Shown here one piece after another: positions 5,248 to 6,508 of a stretch of 6,508 nt of DNA. The notes under the pieces are model-generated. The model saw only the letters and a list, made by a program, of their open reading frames with translations. It did no database searches and was not told where the DNA came from. This DNA comes from Methanobacteriota archaeon (GTDB taxonomy: Archaea > Thermoplasmatota > Poseidoniia > Poseidoniales > Poseidoniaceae). A program made the translations under genes and the position numbers. Position 1 is the first letter of the stretch. Every line of letters starts with the position of its first letter. The stretch lies in assembly GCA_002689565.1 (NCBI GenBank), contig NZGQ01000099.1:1-6508 (forward strand), in the 5' to 3' direction.

Positions 5248-5712
5248 CTATTTTGAGTTGCGTTGCTTGTCTATCGCACGAGAACCAAACCAGAATGAGA
5301 TGATTGCGGCAAAGATTGCCTTGGTGTCATCATCCCATAATAGACTTAATGATTCTGCCAGAGGAACACCACTGTTCAGTGCTTCCCTTAGAAGTGTAAC
5401 CTCTATAGCAACAAAGAGACCAAAGAAACAGTATGTGATTACAGGTCGGACAGACTTCTGTAGTCCCGCAATAATACCAGTACCTTGGTTGATTGAGATG
5501 TCGTGTTGAATCAGACGATCATGTTCTTTGTCAGAACCCATCTGTTCATACATTTTGATTTCATGGTCATAACCCTTCGCACGGAGTTCTGCCATCTTCT
5601 CCATCTTCTGGAGTTCAAACTTGTTGTTTGATTTCGTTTTAAAGTGATCAGTGATTGCGGGTACAACAGAACCCCCGAATCCCAACACACTACCTAATAA
5701 TCCACTTAACAT
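5248..5712 (-). CDS. putative 3TM-type holin / small phage membrane protein, 154 aa
   Basis: The protein resembles the holin_3TM family, known from gene transfer agents and many marine phages, whose proposed role is to perforate the inner membrane so that the lysin can reach the wall. Visible parts are a hydrophobic N-terminal segment (LLGSVLGFGGSVVPAI, about 5 to 20), a charged helix likely to form a coiled coil (about 30 to 70), then KSVRPVITYCFFGLFVAIEV (86 to 105) and AIFAAIISFWFGSRAI (132 to 147) as membrane spans, with a Trp-Asp-Asp-Asp turn between them. RPVITY and FWFGSRA are typical of the family. The GAGG ribosome binding site lies in the end of the upstream gene, and the start overlaps its stop by one base (TAATG). 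No endolysin is in the window, so the lysis role rests on family resemblance alone. Confidence 0.78.
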   Translation of the reverse strand: MLSGLLGSVLGFGGSVVPAITDHFKTKSNNKFELQKMEKMAELRAKGYDHEIKMYEQMGSDKEHDRLIQHDISINQGTGIIAGLQKSVRPVITYCFFGLFVAIEVTLLREALNSGVPLAESLSLLWDDDTKAIFAAIISFWFGSRAIDKQRNSK

Positions 5713-5858
5713 TATTTACCTCGTTTAATTACATCTGGTTTTTCTTTCTTTTTCTTCTTGAGATGAACTGGCACAATCTTTTGTGGATTGTCTCCTGCTC
5801 CTGCAACTGATACAGTTGATGTCATCTCTTCGTAGAAGTCTTTGAAACCCTTTCTCAT
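5712..5858 (-). CDS. small basic phage protein, 48 aa, function unknown
   Basis: This short gene fills the gap between the 206-aa gene and the holin-like gene. Its ATG overlaps the upstream stop (ATGA, 5855 to 5858) and its TAA overlaps the downstream start (TAATG). GGGGAG lies eight bases before the ATG. The product begins MRKGFKDFYEEMTSTVSVAG, continues with GAGDNPQKIVP and ends in a strongly basic tail with five consecutive lysines and VIKRGK. The pattern of an N-terminal amphipathic helix followed by a Ser/Thr-Val-x-Val-Ala-Gly-Ala-Gly stretch seems familiar from short proteins of marine T4-like phages, but I know no function. The coupling to both neighbours makes it very likely real. Confidence 0.85.
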   Translation of the reverse strand: MRKGFKDFYEEMTSTVSVAGAGDNPQKIVPVHLKKKKKEKPDVIKRGK

Positions 5859-6475
5859 CGGGTGATCTCCCCAGTCGTGAAGTACACCCACTGGTTAGAG
5901 TTTAGGTGTATTCCTTTGTAGATGTCAATACCCAGTACTTCCATGACAGGCATTGCGTGTCCCAGACAAACTCGTATCTTGTCATCCTTCTTCACAATGT
6001 CTTCACACTTTGTTGCGGTAACAGTATCATGTTTGATACGATAGACACCATGACCCATTTCTTTATCTTCTAGAATAAACCACTGCGAGTCTTCTGCGAG
6101 AACATCCAGAATATCAATACCACTTGCTTCGTGTATCTTGTCTAGATTCTTATCAGACAGTTCACCATGTTCTTTGATCAGTGCAAGTGCCGCACCGTAT
6201 CTTGCGACCACAGACTGACCTCCCGGTGCCTTTGCCATGATCTTCTTTAAATTAAATACCAATCGATGAAAGGGTGTATAATGAGAACGATATGCTTCAC
6301 GGTCATCAGTACTATTCGTATTGAAGTCCTTGCGTTTCTTTCCGTTCTCGTCAATAATCCCTGCCTTGAATGCGTCAGTATCCGTGATCGGAGTAACCAA
6401 CAATTTCAAGAATCGAATCGTGTATACGAGGTCTGCCGCTGTCTTTAGTAATCCCATAGTTGTATTTATACTCAA
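5855..6475 (-). CDS. conserved T4-like phage protein of unknown function, 206 aa
   Basis: I recognise this only as a type of hypothetical protein found in marine T4-like phages; the function is unknown. It opens with a hydrophobic helix (MGLLKTAADLVYTIRFLKLL, residues 7 to 26), continues with DAFKAGIIDENGKKRKDF, then a central helical part (FHRLVFNLKKIM, ARYGAALALIKEHG), and ends with a compact beta-rich part containing CLGHAMPVMEVLGIDIYKGI and WVYFTTGEITR. The start is unsettled. The long reading uses TTG at 6475 with a weak AAAG ahead. The ATG at 6457 (200 aa) has no ribosome binding site but lies directly after a late-promoter motif, which would make a leaderless message. A late-expressed, possibly structural role fits that motif, but this is inference. 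Its end overlaps the 48-aa gene by four bases. Confidence 0.85.
   Translation of the reverse strand: MSINTTMGLLKTAADLVYTIRFLKLLVTPITDTDAFKAGIIDENGKKRKDFNTNSTDDREAYRSHYTPFHRLVFNLKKIMAKAPGGQSVVARYGAALALIKEHGELSDKNLDKIHEASGIDILDVLAEDSQWFILEDKEMGHGVYRIKHDTVTATKCEDIVKKDDKIRVCLGHAMPVMEVLGIDIYKGIHLNSNQWVYFTTGEITR
6463..6470 (-). promoter_or_regulatory. T4-type late promoter motif (TATAAATA)
   Basis: The minus strand reads TATAAATA, the exact -10 element used by the gp55 late sigma factor in T4-like phages, with no -35 box needed. Using T4 spacing, the transcript would begin at or within a base or two of the ATG at 6457. It would serve the 206-aa, 48-aa and holin-like genes, which fits late expression of a lysis protein. 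A single eight-base match in an AT-rich stretch could be chance. Confidence 0.5.
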
Positions 6476-6508
6476 AAAGTCTTTCAGTTATATATTTTGC
6501 TCAATATC

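Overview
The window looks like a piece of a T4-like (myovirus-type) marine phage genome of moderate G+C. Every gene I can support lies on the minus strand, so transcription runs from high to low coordinates. The phage assignment rests on several things: tightly packed genes with 1 to 4 base overlaps, a class Ia ribonucleotide reductase (RNR) pair, a 3TM-type holin-like protein, a T4 late-promoter motif (TATAAATA), many small proteins, and short consensus sigma70-type promoters in the few gaps. There are no tRNAs, no CRISPR array and no insertion sequence. The host cannot be fixed from the sequence, although the IscU protein is very close to proteobacterial IscU.

Layout in transcription order. 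Region 6475 to 5248 is a three-gene cluster: a 206-residue conserved phage protein of unknown function preceded by a late-promoter motif, a 48-residue basic protein, and a holin-like membrane protein. Each gene overlaps the next by one or four bases. A 116-base gap (5132 to 5247) carries a near-consensus promoter whose spacer is a perfect 24-bp palindrome, followed by more copies of the same GGGTATAA half-site. This promoter drives nrdA-iscU-nrdB (5131 to 1760), with only three bases between the genes. A 41-residue zinc-ribbon protein starts on the last base of the nrdB stop codon, and a GIY-YIG-like nuclease follows. After that come two units that each have a perfect TTGACA-17-TATAAT promoter: a 115-residue unknown protein (1141 to 794), then an LPD29-like protein (722 to 300) followed by a 66-residue protein (289 to 89) and the beginning of another gene that leaves the window at base 1.

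The centre of interest is the RNR operon. NrdA makes deoxynucleotides for phage replication. It has no N-terminal ATP cone and carries a glutaredoxin domain inserted just ahead of its C-terminal CxxC tail, so it may carry its own reductant. Between nrdA and nrdB sits a complete iscU, the iron-sulfur cluster scaffold, with all of its ligand cysteines and its HscA-binding motif. NrdB is an iron protein with all six diiron ligands and the radical tyrosine. The arrangement therefore suggests a phage module that supplies reductant and iron or Fe-S capacity together with the reductase. This functional link is inference.

Several obvious longest-ORF starts are wrong. Promoter positions and ribosome binding sites support shorter starts for nrdA, the GIY-YIG gene, the 115-residue gene and the 66-residue gene. 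Two real small genes (1635 to 1760 and 5712 to 5858) are easy to miss.
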